A DNA stretch of 7,922 nucleotides from an uncultured Caulobacterales bacterium (GTDB lineage Bacteria; Pseudomonadota; Alphaproteobacteria; Caulobacterales; Caulobacteraceae), in NCBI GenBank assembly GCA_903903715.1, contig CAIUZX010000261.1, positions 1 through 7,922 on the forward strand. The letters run 5' to 3'. A program made the position numbers and the translations under genes. Of this stretch, positions 1 to 7,144 are shown in pieces. The first letter of the stretch is position 1. Every line of letters begins with the position of its first letter. The notes under the pieces were generated by a model, which saw nothing but the letters and a program-made list of their open reading frames with translations, was not told the DNA's origin and made no database searches.

Positions 1-162
1 GTGCAGGTTCCGGGTGGCGCCTGCGCAATCCTAGCCTATCTGCCGCAGCAGAATGTCGCCGCTTGGGTCACGATGCAGGCCACCTCCACGACCGGCCTAA
101 GGGGTGTCGCGCAGGTGCTCGACAATACCAACAAACCGATCACGTCGATTGAGCTGAAGTAA
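1..162 (+). CDS. 3' end of an unrecognised protein (partial)
   Basis: The first reading frame is open from the first base of the window to a TAA at 160-162 and gives 53 residues, so the start lies outside the window. Coding is supported by codon use: by hand count about three quarters of the codons end in G or C, as in the neighbouring genes. The fragment has a single cysteine, is rich in Val, Ala, Thr and Gln, and ends in SIELK. It shows no strongly hydrophobic helix and no motif that I recognise; the alternation of short hydrophobic runs would suit a beta-rich or exported protein, but that is a guess. It lies 68 bases before radA on the same strand. In many alphaproteobacteria alanine racemase or replication genes sit upstream of radA, but I see nothing to identify this tail as one of those. 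Confidence 0.5.
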   Translation: MQVPGGACAILAYLPQQNVAAWVTMQATSTTGLRGVAQVLDNTNKPITSIELK

Positions 163-230
163 GCCCAACTCAGAAAGCGCAGGACCGAATCGCCCCAGAC
201 TGGAGTCTTCTGTAATTTCAGGACGTCCCA

Positions 231-1613
231 ATGGCCCGCGACGGCGCGATCTATGTCTGCCAGTCCTGCGGCGGCGTTCACTCCAAATGGGCGGGGCAGT
301 GTCCGTCCTGCGGCGCGTGGAATACGCTGGTTGAAGAACAGCAGGCGTCCCGTCCGCCGGGGGCGCTGGCCCCCACCAAGAGCGCCCGCAGCCGCTCCGG
401 CCTGACCTTTGAGACCCTCGACGTCGAGACCCCGGCGCCCCCCAGGATCGTCACCGGCGTGTCGGAGTTCGACCGGGTGTGCGGCGGCGGCGTGGTGCCA
501 GGCTCGGCCATGCTGCTGGCGGGCGACCCTGGCGTCGGCAAGTCGACGCTTCTTTTGCAGGTCAGCGCCCAGGCCTCGCTGCATGGGGCGAAGGTCGCCT
601 ACATCTCCGGCGAGGAGGCGATCGAGCAGGTCCGCGCCCGCGCTCAGCGGATGGGTCTCGCCCACGCCCCCGTCCAGCTCGCCGCCGAGACGAGCCTGCG
701 CGCCGTGATCGACGGGCTGAAGGCCGACGCCTTTGATCTCGTCGTGATCGATTCCATCCAGACGCTGTGGAGCGACCAGCTCGAAGCCGCCCCCGGCTCC
801 GTCACCCAGGTGCGCGCGGCGGCGGGGGAGCTTGTCCGCCTCGCCAAGAAGAAGCGCGTGGCGGTCATTCTGGTCGGCCACGTGACCAAGGACGGCCAGA
901 TCGCAGGCCCCCGGGTCGTGGAGCACATGGTCGACGCGGTCCTCGCCTTCGAGGGGGAGCGCGGATATCCCTTCCGCATCCTGCGCGGCGCCAAGAACCG
1001 CTTCGGCGCCACCGACGAGATCGGCGTGTTCGAAATGGGCGACGTGGGCTTGCGCGAAGTCTCCAACCCCAGCGCCCTCTTCCTCAACGACACGGGCGAG
1101 CGGGCGGCGGGGGCGGCGGTGTTTGCGGGGCTCGAAGGCTCGCGCCCCGTGCTGGTGGAGTTTCAGGCCCTCGTCGCGCCCTCGGCCTACGGCACGCCGC
1201 GCCGGGCGGTGGTGGGATGGGACACCGGCCGCCTCGCCATGGTGCTGGCGGTGCTGGAAGCGCGCTGCGGCATGAGCTTCGGCGACAAGGACGTCTATCT
1301 TAACGTGGCCGGAGGGCTACGGATCACCGAGCCGGCGGCGGATCTGGCGGCGGCGGCGGCGCTGGCCTCCTCCTTCGCCGACAAGCCCCTGCCGCAGGAC
1401 TGCGTGGTGTTCGGCGAGGTCAGCCTCTCCGGCGATATCCGCGCGGTCAGCCGCATGGACGCCCGCGCCAAGGAGGCGGCCAAGCTCGGCTTCACCAGCG
1501 CTCTGGCGCCCCGCCTCGCCGAGGAGGCGCTGGCGATGAAGGTCTATGGCGTCACGCGGCTGTCGGAAGCCGTCGACCGGATCGCCCGCGGGGATTTCGA
1601 CGGCGGCGCGTGA
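231..1613 (+). CDS. radA: DNA repair and recombination protein RadA
   Basis: RadA (Sms) is a cytoplasmic, RecA-like ATPase that acts as a branch-migration helicase and helps process recombination intermediates during DNA repair. The 460-residue length is normal for the family and all landmarks are present. A four-cysteine zinc finger is formed by C10, C13, C24 and C27. The Walker A motif GDPGVGKST is at 98-106, and the Walker B aspartate is D174 within VVIDS. The RadA-specific KNRFG motif is at 255-259. The Lon-protease-like C-terminal domain runs from about residue 280 to the end and includes the conserved stretch around VFGEVSLSGDIRAV. The ATG at 231 places the zinc finger at the usual distance from the N-terminus and has an AGGA ribosome binding site at 220-223, seven bases upstream. 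The gene stands alone, with gaps of 68 and 110 bases on either side. Identification is firm. Confidence 0.97.
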   Translation: MARDGAIYVCQSCGGVHSKWAGQCPSCGAWNTLVEEQQASRPPGALAPTKSARSRSGLTFETLDVETPAPPRIVTGVSEFDRVCGGGVVPGSAMLLAGDPGVGKSTLLLQVSAQASLHGAKVAYISGEEAIEQVRARAQRMGLAHAPVQLAAETSLRAVIDGLKADAFDLVVIDSIQTLWSDQLEAAPGSVTQVRAAAGELVRLAKKKRVAVILVGHVTKDGQIAGPRVVEHMVDAVLAFEGERGYPFRILRGAKNRFGATDEIGVFEMGDVGLREVSNPSALFLNDTGERAAGAAVFAGLEGSRPVLVEFQALVAPSAYGTPRRAVVGWDTGRLAMVLAVLEARCGMSFGDKDVYLNVAGGLRITEPAADLAAAAALASSFADKPLPQDCVVFGEVSLSGDIRAVSRMDARAKEAAKLGFTSALAPRLAEEALAMKVYGVTRLSEAVDRIARGDFDGGA

Positions 1614-1621
1614 GCGGAGGC

Positions 1622-1651
1622 GGATTGCGCAAATTGGGATCGCGCAAAAGG
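1622..1651 (+). repeat. Imperfect 15-bp tandem direct repeat upstream of cvpA-purF
   Basis: Two adjacent 15-base units, 1622-1636 and 1637-1651, match at 12 of 15 positions. Both contain GGAT followed one base later by GCGCAAA (1627-1633 and 1642-1648). The first unit also contains the palindrome TTGCGCAA (1625-1632). They lie in the 110-base gap between radA and cvpA, about 75-100 bases before the cvpA start, where a regulator site would be expected. Spacing of roughly one and a half helical turns between the half-sites is compatible with direct-repeat binding. No function is known, and a chance repeat cannot be excluded. Confidence 0.35.
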
Positions 1652-1711
1652 GGAAAGCCGCATCGCAAGGTCGCCCGCTGCGCTAAATGCAGTTAAACTG
1701 ATCCGTAACCT

Positions 1712-1717
1712 GGGGAG
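1712..1717 (+). promoter_or_regulatory. Ribosome binding site of cvpA
   Basis: GGGGAG lies six bases before the ATG at 1724 and is the only good Shine-Dalgarno sequence near it, which supports that start. Confidence 0.6.
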
Positions 1718-1723
1718 CGACGG

Positions 1724-2443
1724 ATGACCCTGTTTGACATGATGGTTCTGGGCCTTCTGGTCCTGTCGGGCTTCGAAGGCTATCGCAAGGGCGGCGTCCG
1801 CGAGCTGATCGGCGTGACGGGCTTCACCCTGTCCCTGCTCATCGCCGTCTACGCCCTGCCCTTTGTCGCGCCTGTCTTCCGCAAAATGGTCAAGCCGGAA
1901 TGGGCGGGCTCCGCCGCGGGGCTGGTGGTCCTGTTCGTGGTCTCGCACATGGCGCTGAACTTCGCCGCGAGCTGGATTGCGGGCAAGATCGACAAGAGCG
2001 CGTTCGGCGGGTTTGACCGGATGATCGGCCTGGCCTTCGGCCTCGTGCGCAGTCTGGTGATCCTTGGCCTTTTCGCGCTGGTGTTTGGCTTCCTGGTGCC
2101 GGAACCCTCGCGGCCGACCTGGATTACGAAGTCGATCTTCTATCCACTTGCGCAAGGGTGCGCGAAGATCGAAGGCGCGCTGGCGCCCAAGGGCATGGCC
2201 CTGCGGGACGGGCTGACCAAGACCGTGTCCGACAAGGTCAAGACCGGTCTTTTTGCGACCGATCCGACACAAAGCGACAGAATCGTGAATACTCCGGGTG
2301 CGGCGGATCCTTCCACCCCTACCGCTGACGGGTCTGAGCGGCTACATACGCCCAGCCGCCAGGATAGCCGTCTGAAGGATAAGGGCGGTTCCAACCCGGC
2401 GGATCGTCGCGCTTTGGACGCACTGGTGGAGCAATCCCGATGA
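1724..2443 (+). CDS. cvpA: CvpA family inner-membrane protein
   Basis: CvpA is a small inner-membrane protein first named for its need in colicin V production; its molecular role remains poorly defined. Four hydrophobic segments are visible at about residues 4-17, 28-50, 62-87 and 100-125. The family hallmark DRMIGLAFGLVR, with spaced glycines and an arginine, sits at 98-109 at the start of the last helix. Residues 126-239 form a polar, Pro/Ser/Thr-rich cytoplasmic-type tail that ends in DRRALDALVE, a closing motif I associate with alphaproteobacterial CvpA. The length of 239 residues exceeds the roughly 160 of the E. coli protein because of this tail. Its stop overlaps the purF start (ATGA at 2440-2443), so the two are translationally coupled. 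The cvpA-purF pairing is widespread in proteobacteria, which strengthens both names. Confidence 0.92.
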   Translation: MTLFDMMVLGLLVLSGFEGYRKGGVRELIGVTGFTLSLLIAVYALPFVAPVFRKMVKPEWAGSAAGLVVLFVVSHMALNFAASWIAGKIDKSAFGGFDRMIGLAFGLVRSLVILGLFALVFGFLVPEPSRPTWITKSIFYPLAQGCAKIEGALAPKGMALRDGLTKTVSDKVKTGLFATDPTQSDRIVNTPGAADPSTPTADGSERLHTPSRQDSRLKDKGGSNPADRRALDALVEQSR

Positions 2444-3948
2444 CCTTGGCTTCGTCCCATTCAGAACGCGTCGAGGCCCACGGCCTCTCTGGATCTGACA
2501 GGGACGATGCGCTTCGGCTGGAATGCGGCGTCTTCGGCGTCTGGGGCCACCCGCAGGCGGCGGGCGTGGTGGCGCTCGGCCTGCACATGCTCCAGCATCG
2601 GGGGCAGGAGGCCTGCGGCATCGCGGCCTATGACGGAACCAAGTTCCATACCGAGCGGCACATGGGCCATGTGGGCGAAGTCTTCTCCGGCCCCGACGTC
2701 GTGCGGCGCCTGCCCGGCTTCGGCGCCATCGGCCATACCCGCTATTCGACCTCTGGCGGCAGCTTCCTGCGGAACATCCAGCCGATGTTCGCCGATCTCG
2801 AGACCGGCGGCATCGCCATCGGCCACAACGGCAATCTGACCAACTTCCTCTACCTGCGTCGCCGTCTGGTGGCGGAGGGGGCGATCTTCCAGTCCACGTC
2901 GGACTCCGAAGTGATCCTGCATCTCATCGCCCGGTCGAGAAAGCCGAACGCCGTCGACCGGTTTGTCGATGCGCTGGCGCAGATCGAGGGCGGCTACGCT
3001 CTCGTCGCCCTGACCAATGACATGCTGATCGGCGCGCGGGACCCCTTGGGCATCCGCCCTCTCGTGATCGGCGATCTCGACGGCCGGCTGGTGCTGGCGT
3101 CGGAGACCTGCGCGCTGGAAGGCGTCGGCGCCCGCTTCGTGCGGGATGTGGAGCATGGCGAGGTCGTGGTGATCTCGGACAAGGGCCTGACGTCCCTGCG
3201 CCCCTTCCCCGCCGCCAAGGCGCGGCCCTGCCTGTTCGAATATGTCTATTTCGCCCGGCCGGACTCGGTCGTGAACGGGCGCTCGGTCTATGGCGTGCGC
3301 AAGCGGATGGGCGCGCGGCTCGCGGCGGAGACGGGGGTGGACGCCGACGTCGTGGTGCCGGTGCCGGACTCCGGCGTGCCCGCCGCCATCGGCTTTGCGC
3401 AGGCGAGCGGCCTGCCCTACGAGCTTGGCATCATCCGCAGCCACTATATGGGCCGCACCTTCATCCAGCCGACGCAGGGCGTGCGCGAACTTGGCGTGCG
3501 CATGAAGCACAGCCCGAATCGTGAGGTGCTGGAAGGCAAGCGCGTCATCCTGATCGACGATTCCATCGTGCGCGGCACCACTTCGGTGAAGATCGTGCGC
3601 ATGGTGCGGGAAGCCGGCGCCAAGGAAGTCCACCTGCGTTCCGCCTCCCCGCCGATCCTCTGGCCGGACTTCTACGGCATCGACATGCCGGACCGGCAGC
3701 ACCTGCTCGCCGCCAACAAGTCGCTGGAAGAGATGCGCAGGATGCTGGAATGCGACACCTTGGGCTTCCTCTCCGTCGACGGCCTCTATGAGGCGATGGA
3801 GGCAGGCCCCAGAGACCCCGATTGCCCGCAGTTCACCGACCACTACTTTACCGGCGACTACCCGACCCGCCTCGTGGATCAGGACCTCGCCGCGAACGCC
3901 GAGGCGGACCAGCCGGACCGCCAGCTCTCCCTGCTCGTCAGCGCTTGA
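2440..3948 (+). CDS. purF: Amidophosphoribosyltransferase (glutamine PRPP amidotransferase)
   Basis: PurF catalyses the first committed step of de novo purine synthesis in the cytoplasm, turning PRPP and glutamine into 5-phosphoribosylamine. The N-terminal class II glutaminase domain begins at C29, in LECGVFGVWG, preceded by a 28-residue propeptide that must be removed to expose the nucleophilic cysteine. The phosphoribosyltransferase domain carries the PRPP loop VILIDDSIVRGTTS at 369-382. The protein resembles the propeptide-bearing Bacillus type, but the iron-sulfur ligands are mostly missing. C264 (mature 236) remains; the Bacillus C382 position is D410 here; and the CxxCFTG near the end is replaced by TDHYFTG, with T466 and Y469 at the cysteine positions. 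It therefore probably lacks the [4Fe-4S] cluster. The ATG at 2440 has GGAG at 2428-2431 and overlaps the cvpA stop, which fixes the start. Identification is firm; cluster loss is inferred by comparison from memory. Confidence 0.97.
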   Translation: MTLASSHSERVEAHGLSGSDRDDALRLECGVFGVWGHPQAAGVVALGLHMLQHRGQEACGIAAYDGTKFHTERHMGHVGEVFSGPDVVRRLPGFGAIGHTRYSTSGGSFLRNIQPMFADLETGGIAIGHNGNLTNFLYLRRRLVAEGAIFQSTSDSEVILHLIARSRKPNAVDRFVDALAQIEGGYALVALTNDMLIGARDPLGIRPLVIGDLDGRLVLASETCALEGVGARFVRDVEHGEVVVISDKGLTSLRPFPAAKARPCLFEYVYFARPDSVVNGRSVYGVRKRMGARLAAETGVDADVVVPVPDSGVPAAIGFAQASGLPYELGIIRSHYMGRTFIQPTQGVRELGVRMKHSPNREVLEGKRVILIDDSIVRGTTSVKIVRMVREAGAKEVHLRSASPPILWPDFYGIDMPDRQHLLAANKSLEEMRRMLECDTLGFLSVDGLYEAMEAGPRDPDCPQFTDHYFTGDYPTRLVDQDLAANAEADQPDRQLSLLVSA

Positions 3949-3964
3949 GGGCGACGCGCCCTTT
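3948..3964 (+). terminator. Possible weak terminator hairpin after purF
   Basis: Directly after the purF stop, GGGCG (3949-3953) and CGCCC (3957-3961) pair perfectly around the three-base loop ACG. A3948 and T3962 can add a sixth pair. Only three T residues follow, so termination, if any, would be inefficient. It may merely attenuate transcription into the dehydrogenase gene 50 bases after the purF stop. Confidence 0.35.
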
Positions 3965-3998
3965 ACCGGCGCGGTCAGAACATCCTAAACCCTACGCC

Positions 3999-4745
3999 AT
4001 GACACAGACCGTTTCTGAATCCCGTCCGCTGGTCGGGCGCATCATCGTCGTGACAGGCGCCTCCCGCGGCATTGGCCGGGCGGCGGCCCTCGCCCTCGCT
4101 GGTGCAGGCGCCCACGTCGTGGCCGTGGCCCGCACGCAGGGCGCGCTCGAAGCGCTGGACGACGAGATCAAGAGCTTCAGCGAGGAAGCGCCAACCCTCG
4201 TGCCGATGGACCTGACGGGCGCCGCCGCGCCGGACCTCTTGGGCGAGGCGCTCTACAAGCGGTTCGGACGGCTCGACGGCCTCGTCGCCGCGGCGGGCGA
4301 ACTGGGCGTCGTCACGGCGGTGGGACACATGGATCCCAAGACCTTCGACAAGGTGATCGGCCTCAACCTCACCGCCAACTGGCGCCTGCTGCGCTCCTTC
4401 GACCCCCTGTTTCGCCGGTCGGACGCGGCGCGGGTGATCGTGCTGACCAGCGGACTTGCGCGCACGCCCAGAGCCTTCTTCGGCGCCTATTCCGCCGCCA
4501 AGGCCGGTCTGGAGCAACTGGTCGGCGTCTATGCGGACGAGGTCGAGTCCACACCCATCCGCACGGTTCTCGTCGATCCCGGCCCCATGCGCACCAAGAT
4601 GCGCGCCGCCGCCTTCCCGGGCGAGGATCCTGACACCCTCACCCCACCTGAGGCGATCGGCCCGCTGATGGTCGACCTCGCCCGTGCGGACAAGACCCCG
4701 CCCACCCATGTGCGCTTCGCTGATTGGGCGGCCGCGCAGGGCTAG
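3999..4745 (+). CDS. YciK-like short-chain dehydrogenase/reductase
   Basis: This 248-residue protein is a classical short-chain dehydrogenase, an NAD(P)(H)-dependent oxidoreductase with one Rossmann domain; its substrate is unknown. The cofactor loop TGASRGIG is at 19-26. The catalytic tetrad is complete: N123, S151, Y164 and K168, with the usual Ser-x12-Tyr-x3-Lys spacing. The C-terminal MRAAAFPGEDP region closely resembles that of E. coli YciK. The structural NNAG motif is altered to AAAG at 97-100. The reading frame stays open upstream to 3822, inside purF, but the ATG at 3999 gives the normal SDR N-terminus with the glycine loop near residue 20. No convincing Shine-Dalgarno sequence precedes it, so translation may rely on coupling or be weak. 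It is downstream of purF on the same strand, 50 bases away, and may be read through from it. Family assignment is firm, YciK orthology moderate. Confidence 0.88.
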   Translation: MTQTVSESRPLVGRIIVVTGASRGIGRAAALALAGAGAHVVAVARTQGALEALDDEIKSFSEEAPTLVPMDLTGAAAPDLLGEALYKRFGRLDGLVAAAGELGVVTAVGHMDPKTFDKVIGLNLTANWRLLRSFDPLFRRSDAARVIVLTSGLARTPRAFFGAYSAAKAGLEQLVGVYADEVESTPIRTVLVDPGPMRTKMRAAAFPGEDPDTLTPPEAIGPLMVDLARADKTPPTHVRFADWAAAQG

Positions 4746-4761
4746 CCCGGCGACGAGACCG

Positions 4762-4794
4762 TTGACTCACCCTCGCCCTCGGGCACTTTACAAC
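4762..4794 (+). promoter_or_regulatory. Weak promoter candidate for the ABC exporter genes
   Basis: The 72-base gap between the dehydrogenase and the ABC ATPase contains TTGACT (4762-4767), a good -35-like element. The A/T-rich stretch ACTTTACAACTTT starting at 4785 is the only plausible -10 region, but no hexamer at 16-18 bases spacing matches well; TACAAC at 4789-4794 is the closest and is 21 bases away. A promoter is expected here because the exporter genes begin a new functional group. Confidence 0.3.
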
Positions 4795-4817
4795 TTTGGG
4801 GTCGCGCTGGGGGTGAC

Positions 4818-5585
4818 ATGGCGGCGGAACAGACGTGGGACGGTCCGAACGCACTGGTGGTTCGCGGCCTGACCAAGACCTACGGCGCCAAAACTGCTGT
4901 CGATCAGCTCGATCTGACCGTGCGGCAGGGCGAGCTCTATGCGTTGCTTGGGCCGAACGGCGCGGGCAAGACGACGACCCTGCGCATGGTCACCGGCCTT
5001 CTGAAGCCGAACAGCGGGTCGATTGCGGTCTGCGGCGTGGACGCCCTGGCGACCCCGGCGAAGGCCAAGGCGCTGGTCGCGTGGCTGCCGGACGAGCCGA
5101 TGCTGTACGACAAGCTGACGCCGCTGGAATATCTCGACTTCGTGGCCGGCCTGTGGAGCGTGCCGGGCAAGGTCGCCAAGGCGCGGGCCGAGGAGATCCT
5201 GAAAGCGTTTGATCTGTGGGATCAGCGCAACAAGCCCTGTGAAGGCTTTTCCCGCGGCATGAAGCAGAAGGCGGCCCTCGCCGGCGCTCTGATCCACGAC
5301 CCCAAGCTCCTCATTCTGGACGAGCCTTTGACCGGTCTCGACGCCTCGATGGCGCGCCTGATCAAGGACATGCTGCAACAGCGGGTGCGGGACGGCGGGA
5401 CCGTGATCCTGACGACGCACATTCTGGAGGTGGCCGAGAGGCTGGCCGACCGGATCGGCGTCATCGCGAGCGGCAAGCTGACGGCGCAGGGCACGCTGGA
5501 CGAACTGCGCGCGGTGGCGGGCAAGGACAACTCGACCCTGGAGGACGTGTTCCTCAAGCTCATCGACGAGCCAATCGCGCCATGA
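4818..5585 (+). CDS. ABC transporter ATP-binding protein (ABC-2 exporter type)
   Basis: This 255-residue nucleotide-binding subunit hydrolyses ATP on the cytoplasmic face of the membrane to drive the permease encoded next. Walker A GPNGAGKTT is at 45-53. The Q-loop position carries aspartate (D92, in WLPDEP) instead of glutamine, as acidic residues often do in this subfamily. The signature is SRGMKQ at 145-150 instead of LSGGQ. Walker B and the catalytic glutamate are in LLILDEP, with D168 and E169; the D-loop follows, and the switch histidine is H201. The arrangement LLGPNGAGKTTTLRM with a following TGLLKP is typical of ABC-2-type exporters. The ATG at 4818 follows GGGGGTGA (4809-4816), a G-rich ribosome binding site placed rather close. 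The stop overlaps the permease start. The transported substrate cannot be read from the sequence. Confidence 0.93.
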   Translation: MAAEQTWDGPNALVVRGLTKTYGAKTAVDQLDLTVRQGELYALLGPNGAGKTTTLRMVTGLLKPNSGSIAVCGVDALATPAKAKALVAWLPDEPMLYDKLTPLEYLDFVAGLWSVPGKVAKARAEEILKAFDLWDQRNKPCEGFSRGMKQKAALAGALIHDPKLLILDEPLTGLDASMARLIKDMLQQRVRDGGTVILTTHILEVAERLADRIGVIASGKLTAQGTLDELRAVAGKDNSTLEDVFLKLIDEPIAP

Positions 5586-7126
5586 ATTGGCTGCCAAAAG
5601 GCTCGACCCCCTGGCTGGTCGCGCATGAGCTGCGTCTTGCGTTCCGGGGCCGTCCGACCGCGCAGCGAAGCGCTCTGATCTTTCTCGGCATTCTCGGCGC
5701 GCTGGCCTTTGGCGTCGGACTGACGGTCGCCTACGCCTTGCGGAAGGTGGAAATTCCCATCACCCCTATCTCGGCGCTGATCTTCGATCTGGTGCTGGTG
5801 GCTGTTTTCACGCTGATGCTGTCAGTGACCGTCAGCCGGGCGGCGCAGATCTTCTTCGAGCGCGGCGATCTGGAGCTGTTGCTATCCTCTCCCATCTCGG
5901 GACGACGCGTGCTGACAGCCCGATGCGTCGGCATGGCGCTGAGCGCATCCCTTATGTTCCTGCTGCTGGTGACGCCGTTCGTGGTCTCTTCGGCGGTTCT
6001 AGGGCGGCCGGAGTGGCTCTGGTCCTACGGCGTGCTGGTCTCGGCCTCGTTCCTGGCGACCGCGCTCGGCCTTGTCATCGCTATGGGCTTGTTCGCGCTG
6101 ATCGGGCCCAGAGCCGCGAAGACCCTCGCCCAGATCCTGTCGGCGGTCATCGGCGCAAGCTTCTATCTGTTGAGCCAGATGGGCCGTTACCTCGACCTCG
6201 GCCCGGTGACGCGCAGCCCGGGCTTCTGGCGGGATGCGATGACGAGCCTCCTGCAGACCGGCCTCTTCGCGCCGGACCAGCCTCTGTCCTGGCCGTTGCA
6301 GGCGATCACGGGCGCGCCCGTTCCGGCGACAGCCATGATCGTCAGCGCGTTCGTAATCTTCCTGCTGGTGACCGCGGCGCTGGGCGCACGGTTCGAGCGG
6401 GACGCTGCGGCGGCGGCGGGGGTCGGCGCGGGCCGAGGCGGGACGTCGACGAAAGTCAGGCGGTTCAGCGAAGGTCCCTTCTCCGCCATGATGCGCAAGG
6501 AGCTCACCCTGTTCCGGCGCGACATCGCACTGATCGCCCAGGTGCTGCTGCGGCTCCTCTACCTCGTTCCGACGGGCTTTGTGCTGTTCAAGAGCATCAA
6601 GACCGGCAGCGACATCGCCATTCCAACCATCGTTTCGATCCTGACATTCATGTCCGCGCAGATCGCCGGCAGCCTCGCCTGGATCGCTGTGTCCGGCGAG
6701 GAGGGTCTGGAACTGCTGGCGGCCTCCCCCGCCCCGGCGCAGGGTCTTCGGCGGGCGAAGCTCGTCGCCGTGCTGGTCCCCGTCGGATGGCTCATGATCA
6801 TTCCCCTCGGGCTGATCGCCTGGACTTCGCCGCAGGGGGGCGCAGCGGCGCTGCTGGGGGTGATCGCCAGCGCCCTTTCGGCGGGGCTGATCGCCATCTG
6901 GTACGAGACGCCCACTCCCCGCACCCAGTTTCGCCGCCGCCGCGGCGGCTCGTGGGTCGGCAATCTGGCGGAGTTCGGGTTGAGCGCCTTGTGGGCCTCC
7001 ACCGCCGGTCTCGCCGCAACCGCGTGGTGGCCCTTCGCCCTCTTCCCCGCGCTGCTCGCCATCGGCGTGCTGTTCGCCGTGCAGCGTCCGCAGAAGACCT
7101 ACGCCGAGACCCTGCCCGGTGCGTAA
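5582..7126 (+). CDS. ABC-2-type exporter permease with two homologous halves
   Basis: This 514-residue integral membrane protein is the permease partner of the ATPase before it; ATGA at 5582-5585 joins the two genes. About twelve hydrophobic segments are visible: near residues 31-53, 63-86, 116-140, 147-175, 183-200 and 245-269, then 313-337, 345-370, 393-414, 418-440, 461-480 and 482-501. The two sets of six look like a duplication. Each half opens with a (H/K)EL...FR amphipathic motif (15-22 and 306-312) and has an ELLxxSP motif between its second and third helices (98-104 and 377-383). A charged, Gly/Ala-rich linker at about 270-300 joins them. A single chain may thus supply both membrane halves that ABC-2 systems usually build from two subunits. 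Similar long permeases are annotated as putative ABC exporters; the substrate is unknown. Confidence 0.87.
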   Translation: MNWLPKGSTPWLVAHELRLAFRGRPTAQRSALIFLGILGALAFGVGLTVAYALRKVEIPITPISALIFDLVLVAVFTLMLSVTVSRAAQIFFERGDLELLLSSPISGRRVLTARCVGMALSASLMFLLLVTPFVVSSAVLGRPEWLWSYGVLVSASFLATALGLVIAMGLFALIGPRAAKTLAQILSAVIGASFYLLSQMGRYLDLGPVTRSPGFWRDAMTSLLQTGLFAPDQPLSWPLQAITGAPVPATAMIVSAFVIFLLVTAALGARFERDAAAAAGVGAGRGGTSTKVRRFSEGPFSAMMRKELTLFRRDIALIAQVLLRLLYLVPTGFVLFKSIKTGSDIAIPTIVSILTFMSAQIAGSLAWIAVSGEEGLELLAASPAPAQGLRRAKLVAVLVPVGWLMIIPLGLIAWTSPQGGAAALLGVIASALSAGLIAIWYETPTPRTQFRRRRGGSWVGNLAEFGLSALWASTAGLAATAWWPFALFPALLAIGVLFAVQRPQKTYAETLPGA

Positions 7127-7144
7127 TCTGCGAGCGGTCCCCTG

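Noticed and set aside
197..208. AGAC-TGGA-GTCT hairpin before radA
   Set aside because: Only four pairs, not GC-rich and without a T-run; too weak to call a terminator. The nearby TGTAAT (211-216) has no matching -35 element.
36..926. 296-codon open frame on the minus strand across the start of radA
   Set aside because: It runs across radA and the upstream gap, with antisense-like composition and no motif; radA itself is unambiguous.
1693..1710. CtrA-like site in TTAAACTGATCCGTAACC before cvpA
   Set aside because: The second half is GTAACC, not TTAAC, and the spacing is off by one, so it does not meet the TTAA-N7-TTAA pattern.
2461..3843. 460-codon open frame on the minus strand inside purF
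   Set aside because: It lies wholly opposite a firmly identified gene. Its His, Arg, Ala and Asp-rich product is typical of the antisense of GC-rich coding DNA, and it shows no recognisable domain.
3822..3998. Upstream extension of the dehydrogenase frame into purF
   Set aside because: The extra 59 residues are arginine- and proline-rich read-through of another gene's frame. The ATG at 3999 gives the family's normal N-terminus.
4775..4784. GCCCTCGGGC palindrome before the ABC ATPase as a terminator
   Set aside because: The two-base loop cannot form as a full hairpin, and the following sequence is not a continuous T-run.
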